Shown here: piece after piece, positions 34,868 through 44,343 of the stretch | Position numbering within the stretch: position 1 is the first letter of the stretch | How the letters are laid out: each line of letters opens with the position of its first letter | NCBI GenBank assembly: GCA_018267545.1 | Contig: JAFDYG010000005.1 | Location: forward strand, 1-47,255 | Length of the DNA: 47,255 bases | Source of the DNA: Bacteroidota bacterium | Lineage (GTDB): Bacteria; Bacteroidota; Bacteroidia; Chitinophagales; Chitinophagaceae | Direction of reading: 5' to 3' | Notes under the pieces: generated by a model | Told to the model about the DNA's origin: nothing | Database searches by the model: none | Seen by the model: only the letters and a program-made list of their open reading frames with translations | Made by a program: the position numbers and the translations under genes

Positions 34868-36084
34868 TGTTGCACGAAGTTTTATATATCCTCTTTGGGA
34901 TTGTTTTTCTCTATTGTGCGTTGTCGGTACTCTATATCTTCATTCTGTCTTTTGCGGGTTTGTTTTTTTACCAGAGGAAGACGTTTACGGGTGGGTTGCC
35001 GGTGAACGCGAAGCGCATTGCCGTTCTTGTGCCTGCGTATAAGGAAGACGGTATTATCCTTTCTACTGCGAAGAATTTGCTGGACCTGGAGTATCCGGCC
35101 GACCGTTTTAGGGTATTCATCATTGCCGATTCTTTCAAGCCTGAAACTTTGGCGGCGTTGCGTGAGCTACCGGTTGAGGTGCTGGAGGTTTCTTTCGATA
35201 AGAGCACCAAGACCAAGGCATTGAACGAGGCCTTTCGCCGGATACAGGCGCCGTATGATATTGCGCTTATCTGTGATGCGGATAATATGCTGGCGGGAGA
35301 TTTTCTTCTGCGGATCAATGATCGATTCGTCGCTGGGGCCCGGGCGATCCAGGGCCGGCGTGTAGCCAAGAATCTGGATTCTTCGTTTGCGATACTGGAT
35401 GCCTGCAGCGAGGCTATCAATAATCATATCTTCCGGAAGGGCGCTCAGGCGCTTGGGTTATCTTCGGCCGTGATCGGTTCGGGGATGGCCTTCGAGTATG
35501 AGAATGTGAAGGAAATCCTGGCCTCGATACAGGCGGTGGGAGGTTTCGATAAGATCCTGCAATTGAGGATTGTGGCGCAGGGTATCAAGATAGAGTATTT
35601 GGAGGATGCGCTCGTCTTCGACGAGAAGGTGGACTCTCCGGAGGCGTTTCAGCAGCAGCGGAAGCGCTGGGTATCGAGTCAGTTTATCTATCTGCGTCAG
35701 TTCTTCGGGCCTGCCTGTGCGAAGCTGTTCAAGGGCAATTTTAGCTACTTCAACCTTGCGGTGGCCAATAACCTGGTCCTGCCGAGGGCCTTTTTGCTGG
35801 TGCTGCCGCCCTTGCTGGCGGTATTGGGCTTTGTGCTGGGCGGGGGACTGGGATGGGCGGCCCTGGGGCTTTGGGGGCTGTACCTGCTGAGCCTGGGCAT
35901 GGGGATGCCGGCTGCTCTTATCAACCGGGACCTGATGATTGCGATACTTCGGCTGCCGAGGGCAATTATCGTCATGATCGGGGCGTTATTCCAGGTGAAA
36001 AAATCGAACAAGACCTTTATCCATACCGTTCATACGAAGACGGAGATCAGCAATACGCTGTTCAAGGAAAAAAATAAAAGCTAA
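34867..36084 (+). CDS. Processive-type glycosyltransferase family 2 (cellulose-synthase-like)
   Basis: This 405-aa protein has an N-terminal span (about 5-33), a catalytic domain with RIAVLVPAYKEDGI, CDADNMLAGDF (DxD), a conserved acidic loop (LVFDEKVDSPE) and QQQRKRWVSSQF, the Q/RxxRW motif that marks processive GT2 enzymes. Three or so C-terminal spans follow (about 295-375). It should polymerise or transfer sugars at the inner membrane and could extrude a short chain. It sits between two methyltransferase genes, three bases before the second. Confidence 0.9.
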   Translation: MLHEVLYILFGIVFLYCALSVLYIFILSFAGLFFYQRKTFTGGLPVNAKRIAVLVPAYKEDGIILSTAKNLLDLEYPADRFRVFIIADSFKPETLAALRELPVEVLEVSFDKSTKTKALNEAFRRIQAPYDIALICDADNMLAGDFLLRINDRFVAGARAIQGRRVAKNLDSSFAILDACSEAINNHIFRKGAQALGLSSAVIGSGMAFEYENVKEILASIQAVGGFDKILQLRIVAQGIKIEYLEDALVFDEKVDSPEAFQQQRKRWVSSQFIYLRQFFGPACAKLFKGNFSYFNLAVANNLVLPRAFLLVLPPLLAVLGFVLGGGLGWAALGLWGLYLLSLGMGMPAALINRDLMIAILRLPRAIIVMIGALFQVKKSNKTFIHTVHTKTEISNTLFKEKNKS

Positions 36085-36087
36085 GCA

Positions 36088-36858
36088 ATGGGAAACGAGA
36101 AAATCAAGTACGAGTACAACCGCATCGCCGACCGCAAGCGCGTGGATTTTATAGCGGAGCAGCTCGGGGACTTGCTGAAGAAAGATGCGAAAGTGCTGGA
36201 CGTAGGATGCGGCAATGGGGTCATCAGCCGTCATCTGGGTCGTTTGGGGTTCAATGTTACGGGTGTGGATGTCAGTGACAAGACCATCGAGATAGCGCAG
36301 TCGCTGAGCAAGGATGTGCCGAATGTGACCTTTATGCGAAAGAGCGCCGAGGAGCTTGTTGCTTCCGGTATAAAATACGACGCGATTATCTGCAGCGAGG
36401 TGCTGGAGCACCTGACCAATCCTGGCGCGTTGCTGGATGTATTGCGTGAATCGCTGGCGCCGGGCGGCAAGCTGGTCGTAACGGTACCGAATGGAAATGG
36501 GCCACGCGAGGCGCTGGTCACGAAGCCGGTGCTGAGCATGCGCAGCAAGAACAACTGGATGTGGCGGCTGGTCGTTCGTCTCAAAAAGAGCATGGGATAT
36601 TCGGGAACTACGGTGCAGTCTGCGGCTGACAACCTGGATCATATCCAATTCTTCTCCAAGAAGGATCTGGAGCAATTGCTTGCTTCGCACCAGTTCAAGA
36701 TCAAGGCATTTGGGAAGGCGAACTTTATCGAAGACGTATTTCCCTTTTCATTTTTCGCCAAACGTATGGTCTTTTTGCAAAAGATGGATTGTAAGATAGC
36801 AGATATTTTGCCTTACCGGTTTACGGGTGGCTTCTTCACCGTATCGGAAAAAATCTAA
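36088..36858 (+). CDS. Class I SAM-dependent methyltransferase
   Basis: This 256-aa enzyme has motif I VLDVGCGNGVISRHLGRLG (about residues 36-54), then VDVSDKTIEIAQSL, motif II YDAIICSEVLEHL and post II LAPGGKLVVTVPNGNG. It resembles UbiG/Ubie-like small-molecule or sugar methyltransferases. In this operon it more likely acts on a sugar or lipid-linked intermediate than on quinone (inference). It ends one base before the downstream glycosyltransferase start. Confidence 0.88.
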   Translation: MGNEKIKYEYNRIADRKRVDFIAEQLGDLLKKDAKVLDVGCGNGVISRHLGRLGFNVTGVDVSDKTIEIAQSLSKDVPNVTFMRKSAEELVASGIKYDAIICSEVLEHLTNPGALLDVLRESLAPGGKLVVTVPNGNGPREALVTKPVLSMRSKNNWMWRLVVRLKKSMGYSGTTVQSAADNLDHIQFFSKKDLEQLLASHQFKIKAFGKANFIEDVFPFSFFAKRMVFLQKMDCKIADILPYRFTGGFFTVSEKI

Positions 36859-36859
36859 G

Positions 36860-38056
36860 ATGGAACCAACGGCCCCTCAATCGCCCCGAAAAGTCAAGAT
36901 TGCGTATTACAGTGTCAACGACCCATTGGACCGCCGGTCCTGGTCGGGGATTACGTATTATCTGGGGCAGTCCCTTCAGCGAAACATCGGGGAGGTAGAT
37001 TTTTTGGGGCCGGTGAAATTCCCGCGCTGGCTGGACAAGGTGCTGCGTGGGATGGCGAAGCTTACGAGGCTTTTCTTCGGCACCGAATACTACACCAAAT
37101 ACAGCTTTGTGCAAAACTGGTACTCGACCCGGTTTCTGAAACGGAAGATGAAGGGGAAGGACTACGACTTTATCGTGGGGCCGGCTTCCAGTCCTGCGCT
37201 GGCGGGTTTGGATACGGACCTGCCCATCATCGCGGTGCATGACGCTACCTTTCATCTGCTAAGCAACTACTATAAGGAATTCGATAAGGCGAGCAAGATC
37301 TCGAAATGGGAGGGAGAGAAGCTGGAGAAGAGGGCGCTTCCGAAAAGCTCCTTTATCGTCTATTCATCCCATTGGGCGGCGAACTCCGCGATGAACCACT
37401 ATGGCATCGCGAAAGATAAGATCCTGATCACGCCTCTTGGGGCCAATATGGACTATGCTCCAAGCAAGGATATCATCTTTGAAAAGGAGAAGAATAAAGA
37501 GCTTACGCTGCTGTACCTGGCGGTAGAGTGGGAGCGAAAGGGAGGGGCCATCGCTTTCGAGGCGATGAAGGAGCTGCACGAGAAGCATGGCATCAAGGCC
37601 AGACTCATTGTGTGCGGCTGTGTGCCGCCGGATTCTTTCCAGCATTCGCACCTGAGGGTGATTCCTTTTTTGAATAAGAATAAGAAGGAAGACCACGACC
37701 TATTTGTCGAGTTGTTGTCGACGAGTCATTTTTTGATTTTACCGACGCGTGCCGACTGTTCTCTGCTGGTTGCCTGCGAATCGAATGCCTATGGCATGCC
37801 AGCCATTGCTACGGCTACGGGCGGTGTCCCGGATGTCGTCAAGAACGATATCAATGGGTATTGCCTGGACTATGAAGCAAGGGGGGATAAATACGCCGAC
37901 GTCATCGCTTCTCTCTATACCGACAAGCAACGTTATCACCGGCTTATCATCTCGAGCCGTCAGCGTTATGAGGACGAGCTAAACTGGGATAAGTGGGCGG
38001 AGCGGTTCCGGGACGTCTATCCGAAGGTGCTTAGCGCGCATAAACGATCCTCATGA
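36860..38056 (+). CDS. Glycosyltransferase family 4 (GT-B fold)
   Basis: This 398-aa GT-B enzyme starts at ATG 36860, one base after the previous stop; an earlier ATG at 36827 would overlap the methyltransferase. The N-terminal domain has IAYYSVNDPLDRRSWSGITY, and the middle VGPASSPALAGLDTDLPIIAVHDA. The C-terminal donor domain has LLYLAVEWERKGG and the donor-site PTRADCSLLVACESNAYGMP, where the E-x7-E motif is present only in altered form. It is the last gene of the operon, and its 3' end overlaps the convergent gene by 26 bases. Confidence 0.85.
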   Translation: MEPTAPQSPRKVKIAYYSVNDPLDRRSWSGITYYLGQSLQRNIGEVDFLGPVKFPRWLDKVLRGMAKLTRLFFGTEYYTKYSFVQNWYSTRFLKRKMKGKDYDFIVGPASSPALAGLDTDLPIIAVHDATFHLLSNYYKEFDKASKISKWEGEKLEKRALPKSSFIVYSSHWAANSAMNHYGIAKDKILITPLGANMDYAPSKDIIFEKEKNKELTLLYLAVEWERKGGAIAFEAMKELHEKHGIKARLIVCGCVPPDSFQHSHLRVIPFLNKNKKEDHDLFVELLSTSHFLILPTRADCSLLVACESNAYGMPAIATATGGVPDVVKNDINGYCLDYEARGDKYADVIASLYTDKQRYHRLIISSRQRYEDELNWDKWAERFRDVYPKVLSAHKRSS

Positions 38057-39050
38057 TCGAATCGGCGATAAAGGGCCGGTAGTGTGAAGATTCATAATAA
38101 TTGTACCGGCTGCTTGTGTAGGTATTGATGCCTGAAAAATCAAAGACATTTTCTTTCCCAAAAAGCTCGTGCAGGATTTGCAGGTCTGCGAGGTTCAGCT
38201 TCTTTTGATCATAAAGCGGGCTGATCACGATCTTGTAGGACGTACCGTCTTTTTGCAGGATCTCTTTTATTTCCTTCAACAGCTTCAATTGTTCCGTTTT
38301 GACGACGGCGGGGTAGATCTGCTGGACGGAGTCCCGTGGGGTAAAATACTTTTTCCGGGGGCCGTAGTAAGCGCCGGTATCTTTGTGGATAAGCGCTTCG
38401 ATCGAGGTCAGCTTTAGCTCGTTGGTGACCGAATCGTAAAAGAAGGGCCGGTCGTCGAGCAGGAAATTCTTTGTCATATACTCCTTGATCTGACCGCTAA
38501 CCTTATAATCGATGAAGGCCCTGAGAAAGCTGAATTCGAAGAAGTCCTTGCCGACGTCTACCTGGAAGGCGAGCGGGTTTTCGCCCGAGGTGAGCGGGTC
38601 TTTGACAAAGATGTGGCCGCCCGAATTGTCGGCTTTATTGAGCACGCTGTTGTCGATGACGAAAAGCGCGTTTTTGATCTTTCTATTTTGAGAAGCGATA
38701 TATCTCATCTTTCCTGCGATGCCGAAGAGGGACTCGGCCGAGCCGTCGAAGTGATAGCAACGGCTGGTATCTGCGCCGATGTAGCGGCTCCAGGTATTGA
38801 CCTCGTAGAACTTGGAGCGGGAGTTGCCGAAGATATAGGAATCGTATTGATAGCGGGGATATTGCTGTACCCATGTTTCGGTGGATACGTAGTCCCTGTT
38901 CAGGCTGATGAGGCTGGGTTTGCCGTTGGTATAGTAATGATCGTAGTGGCGGACTACCTTGAAGGGGTCCCAGTATATATACAATCCTATCAGGATGAGG
39001 AAGGGTATGGAGAAGATCGCGAGCTTTATCAGGAGTAGTTTTACTTTCAT
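38031..39050 (-). CDS. SGNH-like partner of MBOAT acyltransferase (AlgJ/AlgX/DltD-type)
   Basis: This is a 339-aa protein; the ATG at 39050 (MKVKLLLIKLAIFSIPFLIL) gives a membrane-anchoring N-terminus at once, whereas 39104 adds unlikely residues that overlap the MBOAT gene. After the span, YIFGNSRSKF is an SGNH-type nucleophile block. Near the end, NYYESSHYRPFIADSIM supplies a candidate catalytic Asp/His region. MBOAT enzymes of the AlgI type work with such a periplasmic protein, which completes O-acylation of the polymer. It follows the MBOAT gene by ten bases. The family match is moderate and rests partly on the pairing. Confidence 0.68.
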   Translation of the reverse strand: MKVKLLLIKLAIFSIPFLILIGLYIYWDPFKVVRHYDHYYTNGKPSLISLNRDYVSTETWVQQYPRYQYDSYIFGNSRSKFYEVNTWSRYIGADTSRCYHFDGSAESLFGIAGKMRYIASQNRKIKNALFVIDNSVLNKADNSGGHIFVKDPLTSGENPLAFQVDVGKDFFEFSFLRAFIDYKVSGQIKEYMTKNFLLDDRPFFYDSVTNELKLTSIEALIHKDTGAYYGPRKKYFTPRDSVQQIYPAVVKTEQLKLLKEIKEILQKDGTSYKIVISPLYDQKKLNLADLQILHELFGKENVFDFSGINTYTSSRYNYYESSHYRPFIADSIMRIVYAR

Positions 39051-39060
39051 GGCGTTTGTG

Positions 39061-40548
39061 TTAGAACTGGAAATAGATGAACTGGCGGTTCTCGTAAACG
39101 CCAAAGAAAATAATAATCATGATCATCAGGTAGTAGAGGGCCCATCGCTGGTACAAGGGTCTTGCCTTTACCAGGCTTAGGATGTTGTTCTTCCGCTGGA
39201 AGAAGTGGATGGCCTCCAGCACGATGATCACCAGGAAGCAAAGGACCAGGTCGGTCTGATAGAGAGGCAGGATACCGAAGATTGCCTGCAGCCCGTCCTT
39301 GCTATAATGTCCGCTAAGGACAAAACGGCCCAACTGGCCGATGGCGACGGGAATGCGTCCTGCTATATATAAAGCATCCTTGATATTGTTGGCGCGGAAG
39401 AAGATCCAGGCAAAGGTCACCAGGCAGTACGTGGTCAGCACCTGTGTGAGGGTATAGAGCCAGGGGACGCGGGTTATGCCGAGGGCTTGATTTAGCCTGG
39501 TGCGTGCTTTTTGGGAAACGATGGCGAAAACCAGGTAGAAGCCGTGTAGGGCTCCCCAGATGATAAATGTCCAGTTGGCGCCGTGCCAGAAGCCGCTGAC
39601 CAGGAACACGAAGAAAAGATTGAAATACCAGCGGGGTATGGAGACGCGGTTACCGCCGAGAGAGATATAGAGATAGTCCCGGAACCAGGTCGAAAGGGAG
39701 ATATGCCAGCGGCGCCAGAACTCGGAAATGTCTTTTGCATGATAGGGTTTGTCGAAATTCTTCATCAGCTTGAAGCCCATAACTTTTGCGGAGCCGAGGG
39801 CGATGTCGGAGTAGCCGGAGAAGTCGCAGAAGATCTGGAAGCTGAAGAAAATGGCCCCGAGCAGCATCGCCATTGGGGTATACTCGTGGGGATGGTTGAA
39901 AACGGGGTCGGTGAACTTGACCAGGCGGTCGGCGATGACTACCTTTTTGAACATCCCCCACATCATCTGTTTGAGACCGTCGGTGACGTTGTCATAGTCG
40001 AACTCTTTCTTTTCGTGGAATTGGTAAAGAACGTTCTGGGGTCTTTCGATGGGGCCGGCTACCAGCTGGGGGTAGAACATGACGTAGAGGGCGTAGATGC
40101 CGAAGTGTCTCTCGGCCGCGTGGTGTCCGCGGTAAACCTCGATCGTATAGCTCATGGCCTGGAAGGTATGGAAGGAAAGGCCGATGGGCAGGATGATGTT
40201 GAGGAAGGGGAGGGCGGCGGCAGAGCCGGAGTCTCTTAGGAGCTCGTTGACGTTATCGATGAAGAAGTTGTAATACTTGAATACGGCCAGGACGCCGATA
40301 TTGGCGACGAGGCTCATTACGAGGTACCATTTTCGTCGTTTGCCGGTGGCGTTCTCGATGAGGATGCCGGCATAGTAGTCGATGATGATGGTAAAAATCA
40401 GGATCAGGATATAGATAGGAATGAAGTACATGTAGAATATGCAGCTCGCGATCAGCAGGTGCAGCCATCTCCATTTGTGGGGGAGAAGGAAGTAGATCAG
40501 GGTCACTACCGGAAAAAAGACCAGGAATTGGAGGGAGTTGAAGAGCAT
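39061..40548 (-). CDS. MBOAT family O-acyltransferase (AlgI-like)
   Basis: This 495-aa polytopic protein matches the AlgI/DltB group. It has LPIGLSFHTFQAMSYTIEVYRG, then YPQLVAGPIERP, WRRWHISLSTWFRDYLYISLGG (with His) and the catalytic-His segment FLVSGFWHGANWTFIIWGALHG. About ten to eleven spans are visible. AlgI-type enzymes move an acyl group, usually acetyl, across the membrane for O-acetylation of exopolysaccharide. It lies directly upstream of its SGNH-like partner and 49 bases after the branching enzyme. Confidence 0.95.
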   Translation of the reverse strand: MLFNSLQFLVFFPVVTLIYFLLPHKWRWLHLLIASCIFYMYFIPIYILILIFTIIIDYYAGILIENATGKRRKWYLVMSLVANIGVLAVFKYYNFFIDNVNELLRDSGSAAALPFLNIILPIGLSFHTFQAMSYTIEVYRGHHAAERHFGIYALYVMFYPQLVAGPIERPQNVLYQFHEKKEFDYDNVTDGLKQMMWGMFKKVVIADRLVKFTDPVFNHPHEYTPMAMLLGAIFFSFQIFCDFSGYSDIALGSAKVMGFKLMKNFDKPYHAKDISEFWRRWHISLSTWFRDYLYISLGGNRVSIPRWYFNLFFVFLVSGFWHGANWTFIIWGALHGFYLVFAIVSQKARTRLNQALGITRVPWLYTLTQVLTTYCLVTFAWIFFRANNIKDALYIAGRIPVAIGQLGRFVLSGHYSKDGLQAIFGILPLYQTDLVLCFLVIIVLEAIHFFQRKNNILSLVKARPLYQRWALYYLMIMIIIFFGVYENRQFIYFQF

Positions 40549-40597
40549 ATTCTATTTTTATCGATAGCCTGAAATGATTGATTAATAACGGGTAAAA

Positions 40598-41446
40598 TTA
40601 GGGGGTATTGTGTTTTTCCAGCAGGGTAAAGATGGCCGGGTCGGTATCCATGTCGAACTTGCGTCCGAAGAGCTTGTCCGTTTGGAGCAGGGCGGGCAGG
40701 TCGTGGGCTTGCAGGATGCGGGGGTGGCCGGCCGTCATGCCCGTCCAGTCGACATAGACCAGGTTGTCCACGATCCTTTCCCGGAAGTGGGAATTGTAGA
40801 GAATGGTAGAAAAGATGAACTCGTCGGCGCCCCAGCAGAGCTTGTAAAAACGAATCAGCTCGGGGTGTCGTTTCAGGAAGTCGAGGGAATAGCGAATGGC
40901 GTCCGGGGTGAGGGTGAACCAGTTAGCCCGTCCGACGATCTTATGGTCGGGCATGGGGAACTTGCGGGGGGTAGGCAGGATGGCGTTTACGAGCTTTTCC
41001 AGCCGGAACCGGCCGGGGATGCGCCAGTTGATCAGGTGGTATTTACGGACCCGGTCGGCGGCTACGGCCCAGGAGCCTTCGATGGACTCGCAGGTGATGA
41101 ACTCTTCGCCCTGGCGTTCCTGGATGTATCGGTAGATATAGTGGGCGGGTTTTAGGGGAAAATCCTGGCCGGAGATGACGTTGATGTAATCATAGCCGCC
41201 GATGGGCAGGATTTCTTCGAAGCCGTTGAGGGTGGCCTGGATGGTGCCGAAGGCGGCCCAGTAGACGGGGGTGCGGTTCTTTATAAAAAATGTGTCCTTG
41301 CGTTTCTCCAGGTAGAGGAAGGGGGCTGCATCGGTCTTTTTATCCAGGTGTACATAGAATTCGAAGCCGGGGTGCTCGAGGTTGCGGATCAACCGTTCCA
41401 GCTGGGCGGGGTTTTTATGTGTCAGGATGAGATGGGCGACCTTCAT
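40598..41446 (-). CDS. Beta-1,6-N-acetylglucosaminyltransferase-like (GT14)
   Basis: This 282-aa protein belongs to the core-2/I-branching enzyme family (GT14): KVAHLILTHKNPAQLERLI at the start, FYVHLDKKTD, VYWAAFGTIQATLNGFEEIL, YINVISGQDFPLKPAHYIY and the late WGADEFIFSTILYNS. Bacterial members in polysaccharide loci are thought to add a branching sugar or xylose/GlcNAc. It is three bases downstream of the flippase gene in the same minus-strand unit. The actual donor is not readable. Confidence 0.9.
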   Translation of the reverse strand: MKVAHLILTHKNPAQLERLIRNLEHPGFEFYVHLDKKTDAAPFLYLEKRKDTFFIKNRTPVYWAAFGTIQATLNGFEEILPIGGYDYINVISGQDFPLKPAHYIYRYIQERQGEEFITCESIEGSWAVAADRVRKYHLINWRIPGRFRLEKLVNAILPTPRKFPMPDHKIVGRANWFTLTPDAIRYSLDFLKRHPELIRFYKLCWGADEFIFSTILYNSHFRERIVDNLVYVDWTGMTAGHPRILQAHDLPALLQTDKLFGRKFDMDTDPAIFTLLEKHNTP

Positions 41447-41449
41447 AGA

Positions 41450-42853
41450 TCAGGAGTTGACGTTTTGGGGTTTAAGGAAGGACAGGATGGTTTTATAGAT
41501 AAGCTGGTAGGACTCGATCATATAGACGATGATGCGGCCGAGGTTGGTCTTTATTTGCCGTTGCATGATGAGATACCAGGCGGTCATGCCTAGGAAGCAG
41601 GTGATGACGGTGCCGATGGCGGCGCCGTAGAAGCCGATGTATTTGAGGCAGAGGAAGTTGACGACGAGATTGACGGCGAGGGAGGCGGCGTTGATGTAGA
41701 AGCAGAGGGCCGACTTGCCGATGGAATTCAGGAGGTTAGCGGCCTGGTTCTGGAAGGGGCGGAGGATGCCGGCGAGCATATAGAGCTGGAGGATCAGGGC
41801 GGCGCTGGTATAGCGGGAACCGGCGATGATCGTGATGATAAATTTTGGGAAGATGATAATGAACAGGCCGGTGGGGATGGTAAAGCAAAGAAGGATAGCC
41901 ACCATTCGTTCGAAGAGGTAGAGTACTTTCTTATCCCCTTCTTCTGCGGAGGCTTTCGAGACTTTGGGGAAGATGACCTCGGCGGCGGCGTAGGAGGGGA
42001 TGTCGATCAGCTGGTTGACTCGGAAGGCGGCGCTATAGTAGGAAACGTCTGCGGCCGTGAGGAATTTGGCCGTCATGAGCTGGTCGAGATTCGAGAACAT
42101 ATTGGCTACGATGCCGGAGCTGAAGATATATCCGCCATAGCCGAAAATGCTTCGGGTCCAGGCTTTGGTAGGGTCGAAGCGGTAGTGAAGATAGGGGCGG
42201 CTGTAATATAAGATAACCAGGGTGCCGATGCCGATACAGATGGACTGGTAGAGGGCGAGGCGGGGGAGGGAGAATGGTATTTTTAGGATTGCGTGGACGA
42301 GGATGAAGGTAAAGAAGGCGATCTGGCGGATGAAATAGCCGGCGAATACGCCTTTGAAATCGAGGTGGGACTGCTGGATGGCTTCGAGGTGCGAGAAGAA
42401 GACCATGCCGATGAGGCCGGGGATGAACCAGCGGAGCATATCGGCCAACTCCTTACCCGAGTGGAGCTGGGCGCTCATCCAGTCCGCGAAGAAAAGGAGG
42501 AACAGGATAAAGACGGCGGTAATGGCGCCGTTGATGAGCAGCGAGGAGGAGGCAATGGCTGACTTGTCCCTGGAATCCGGGCTGCCGCTGACATAGCGGA
42601 CATGGGCGTTTTTGAGCAGGCCGCTCTTGGTCGTTTCGAAAATGGTAGTGACGACGAGGAAGAGGGCCCAGATCCCCATCTGTTCCTTGGTGAGGGAACG
42701 GATCAAAACCATGAAATTGACAAGGCCGAAGAGGGTGATGGAGAAACGCTGGAGAATCGTGTAAAATGCAGACCGGATCCAGTAAGAAGAGAAATATTTT
42801 TTCAACACGCGATTAACAAGATTGGTTTGGGCTGGCGCCGTCCAAACATACAA
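41450..42853 (-). CDS. Wzx-like oligosaccharide flippase
   Basis: This protein of about 467 aa has twelve or more spans and belongs to the MOP superfamily polysaccharide transporters. Typical features are SALYTILQRF-type start (RSAFYTILQRFSITLFGLVNF), LTKEQMGIWAL, ATVPSYAAAEVIFPKVSKA-like (DIPSYAAAEVIFPKVSK) and LQLYMLAGILRPFQNQAAN. It should flip the lipid-linked repeat across the inner membrane. The ATG at 42853 gives MYVWTAPAQ, which looks unnatural; a TTG at 42805 (then KKYFSSYWIRS) is an alternative start. It heads the flippase-GT14-MBOAT-SGNH unit. Confidence 0.88.
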   Translation of the reverse strand: MYVWTAPAQTNLVNRVLKKYFSSYWIRSAFYTILQRFSITLFGLVNFMVLIRSLTKEQMGIWALFLVVTTIFETTKSGLLKNAHVRYVSGSPDSRDKSAIASSSLLINGAITAVFILFLLFFADWMSAQLHSGKELADMLRWFIPGLIGMVFFSHLEAIQQSHLDFKGVFAGYFIRQIAFFTFILVHAILKIPFSLPRLALYQSICIGIGTLVILYYSRPYLHYRFDPTKAWTRSIFGYGGYIFSSGIVANMFSNLDQLMTAKFLTAADVSYYSAAFRVNQLIDIPSYAAAEVIFPKVSKASAEEGDKKVLYLFERMVAILLCFTIPTGLFIIIFPKFIITIIAGSRYTSAALILQLYMLAGILRPFQNQAANLLNSIGKSALCFYINAASLAVNLVVNFLCLKYIGFYGAAIGTVITCFLGMTAWYLIMQRQIKTNLGRIIVYMIESYQLIYKTILSFLKPQNVNS

Positions 42854-42906
42854 TAAAAAGCCGGATTTTTTCTAAGGGAGAGTGGTGGAATTTACTATTT
42901 TCGGGT

Positions 42907-44343
42907 ATGAACCGACTCTTCCTACTCCTGTTGTCGTTTGTGAGCTGCATGGCCGTGCACGGGCCCGCGCCGGAGGAAGTTATCAAACCCAAATATATTG
43001 TCGGATTGGGTGAATATCAATGCTTTATCATCAATACGGCCACGGGGAAGCTATTTGGAATCAGCAGTAATCTGCTTGCCTGCGGGAGCCGGTTCGACGA
43101 CGGTACGCCGGGACTGCCGGTGCGGGTGGCGGTGCCGGATAGCCTTTCCTTTACCGATGTAGCCTCGGGGCTGCACAATAGCCTGGCTGTGGACAATCAT
43201 GGGGAGGTCTGGACCTGGGGGTCGAATGGTTCCGGGGAATCGGGTACGGGTACGAACCGGGATTTGGGGACGCACATACCGGTCAAGATCCCGATGGACA
43301 GTCTGGGCCGGAAGTTCGACAAGGTCGTGCAGGTGGCGGTCTGGGCGAGCGGCAAGGGGAATGGGAATGTGGCCATCAAGAGTGATGGGACGGTCTGGAT
43401 TTGGGGGCTGACGACCGAGGGGTTTCGGGGGAATGGGCAGTATGGGCAGCTGAATACGAGACCGGTACAAGTCGATATACCACAGAACAAGAAAATCGTG
43501 AAAGTTGTCGCGGGGGCCATTGTGCTGGCGCTGGCTTCGGATGGTACCGTCTGGAGCTGGGGAGGGGATAACCGGAAGGAGCTGATGGGATCGAACACGA
43601 GCGACTTTACGCATCCGCACCTGGTGCCATTGCCGCAGAAGGCGAAGGACATTGCAGGAGCTGGATTTTTTTCATATGCGTTAGGCGTTAATGGTAAGCT
43701 ATATGGATGGGGTTATTACACGGCCTATATGTGTATCGGGGATGGAGGATGGAAGAGGTCGGCGCCATGTCCGGTGGTTCCAAAGGATTTGACGGAAGAT
43801 TTGAAGCTGCCGAAACCTATAGCCTCGGTGACCTGTAACAGCACATGCACGCACGTGATATTGACGGATGGAACGCTGTGGGGCTGGGGGGATAATACTT
43901 CGGGAAGTGTTGGCAATGGGCAGGAGCCGGATTATGCCAAGCATATTCCGCCGTATGCGTGGGACTGGGGGCCGGGGCAGATGCTGGTGGAGAAGCCGGT
44001 GCGGCTTGCTCCGGGTGTTCATGACTTTGTAAAGGTGTTTGGTGGAGCTGCGGGGGTGTTTTATAGTTATGCGATAACCTCAACGGGTCAATTATACTCC
44101 TGGGGGCGAAATAAAGGCGCAGTTTTGGGCAATGGAATCGTGGGCGCCACTCCGGATATCATGGCTATCTATCCTAATTCCTGGGACGTAACGAAGGTCA
44201 CTCCGATCGATCCGTTTTCTCTTGATAAAAATCAAAGAGTCACGTCTCCTTATTGTCTTCTCTATCCTGACGGGCATCCCTGTAATCAATTTGCCGTGGA
44301 GCGTCAATCTTCCAAACCCGCGTCCAGCCCTGGTTCGCGGTAA
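42907..44343 (+). CDS. Secreted RCC1-like beta-propeller protein
   Basis: This 478-aa protein has an N-terminal signal (MNRLFLLLLSFVSC). Cys15 resembles a lipoprotein site but the -3 residue is Phe, so this is uncertain. The rest is made of RCC1-type blades: EVWTWGSNGSGESGTG, TVWIWGLTTEG, TVWSWGGDNRKELMG, KLYGWGYYTAY, TLWGWGDNTSGSVGNG and QLYSWGRNKGAVLGNG. It is homologous over its whole length to the N-terminal 460 residues of the protein encoded next at 44698. It lacks both the PKD-like repeats and a T9SS sorting domain. Bacterial RCC1 proteins are often surface-exposed binding proteins; the partner is unknown. Confidence 0.82.
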   Translation: MNRLFLLLLSFVSCMAVHGPAPEEVIKPKYIVGLGEYQCFIINTATGKLFGISSNLLACGSRFDDGTPGLPVRVAVPDSLSFTDVASGLHNSLAVDNHGEVWTWGSNGSGESGTGTNRDLGTHIPVKIPMDSLGRKFDKVVQVAVWASGKGNGNVAIKSDGTVWIWGLTTEGFRGNGQYGQLNTRPVQVDIPQNKKIVKVVAGAIVLALASDGTVWSWGGDNRKELMGSNTSDFTHPHLVPLPQKAKDIAGAGFFSYALGVNGKLYGWGYYTAYMCIGDGGWKRSAPCPVVPKDLTEDLKLPKPIASVTCNSTCTHVILTDGTLWGWGDNTSGSVGNGQEPDYAKHIPPYAWDWGPGQMLVEKPVRLAPGVHDFVKVFGGAAGVFYSYAITSTGQLYSWGRNKGAVLGNGIVGATPDIMAIYPNSWDVTKVTPIDPFSLDKNQRVTSPYCLLYPDGHPCNQFAVERQSSKPASSPGSR

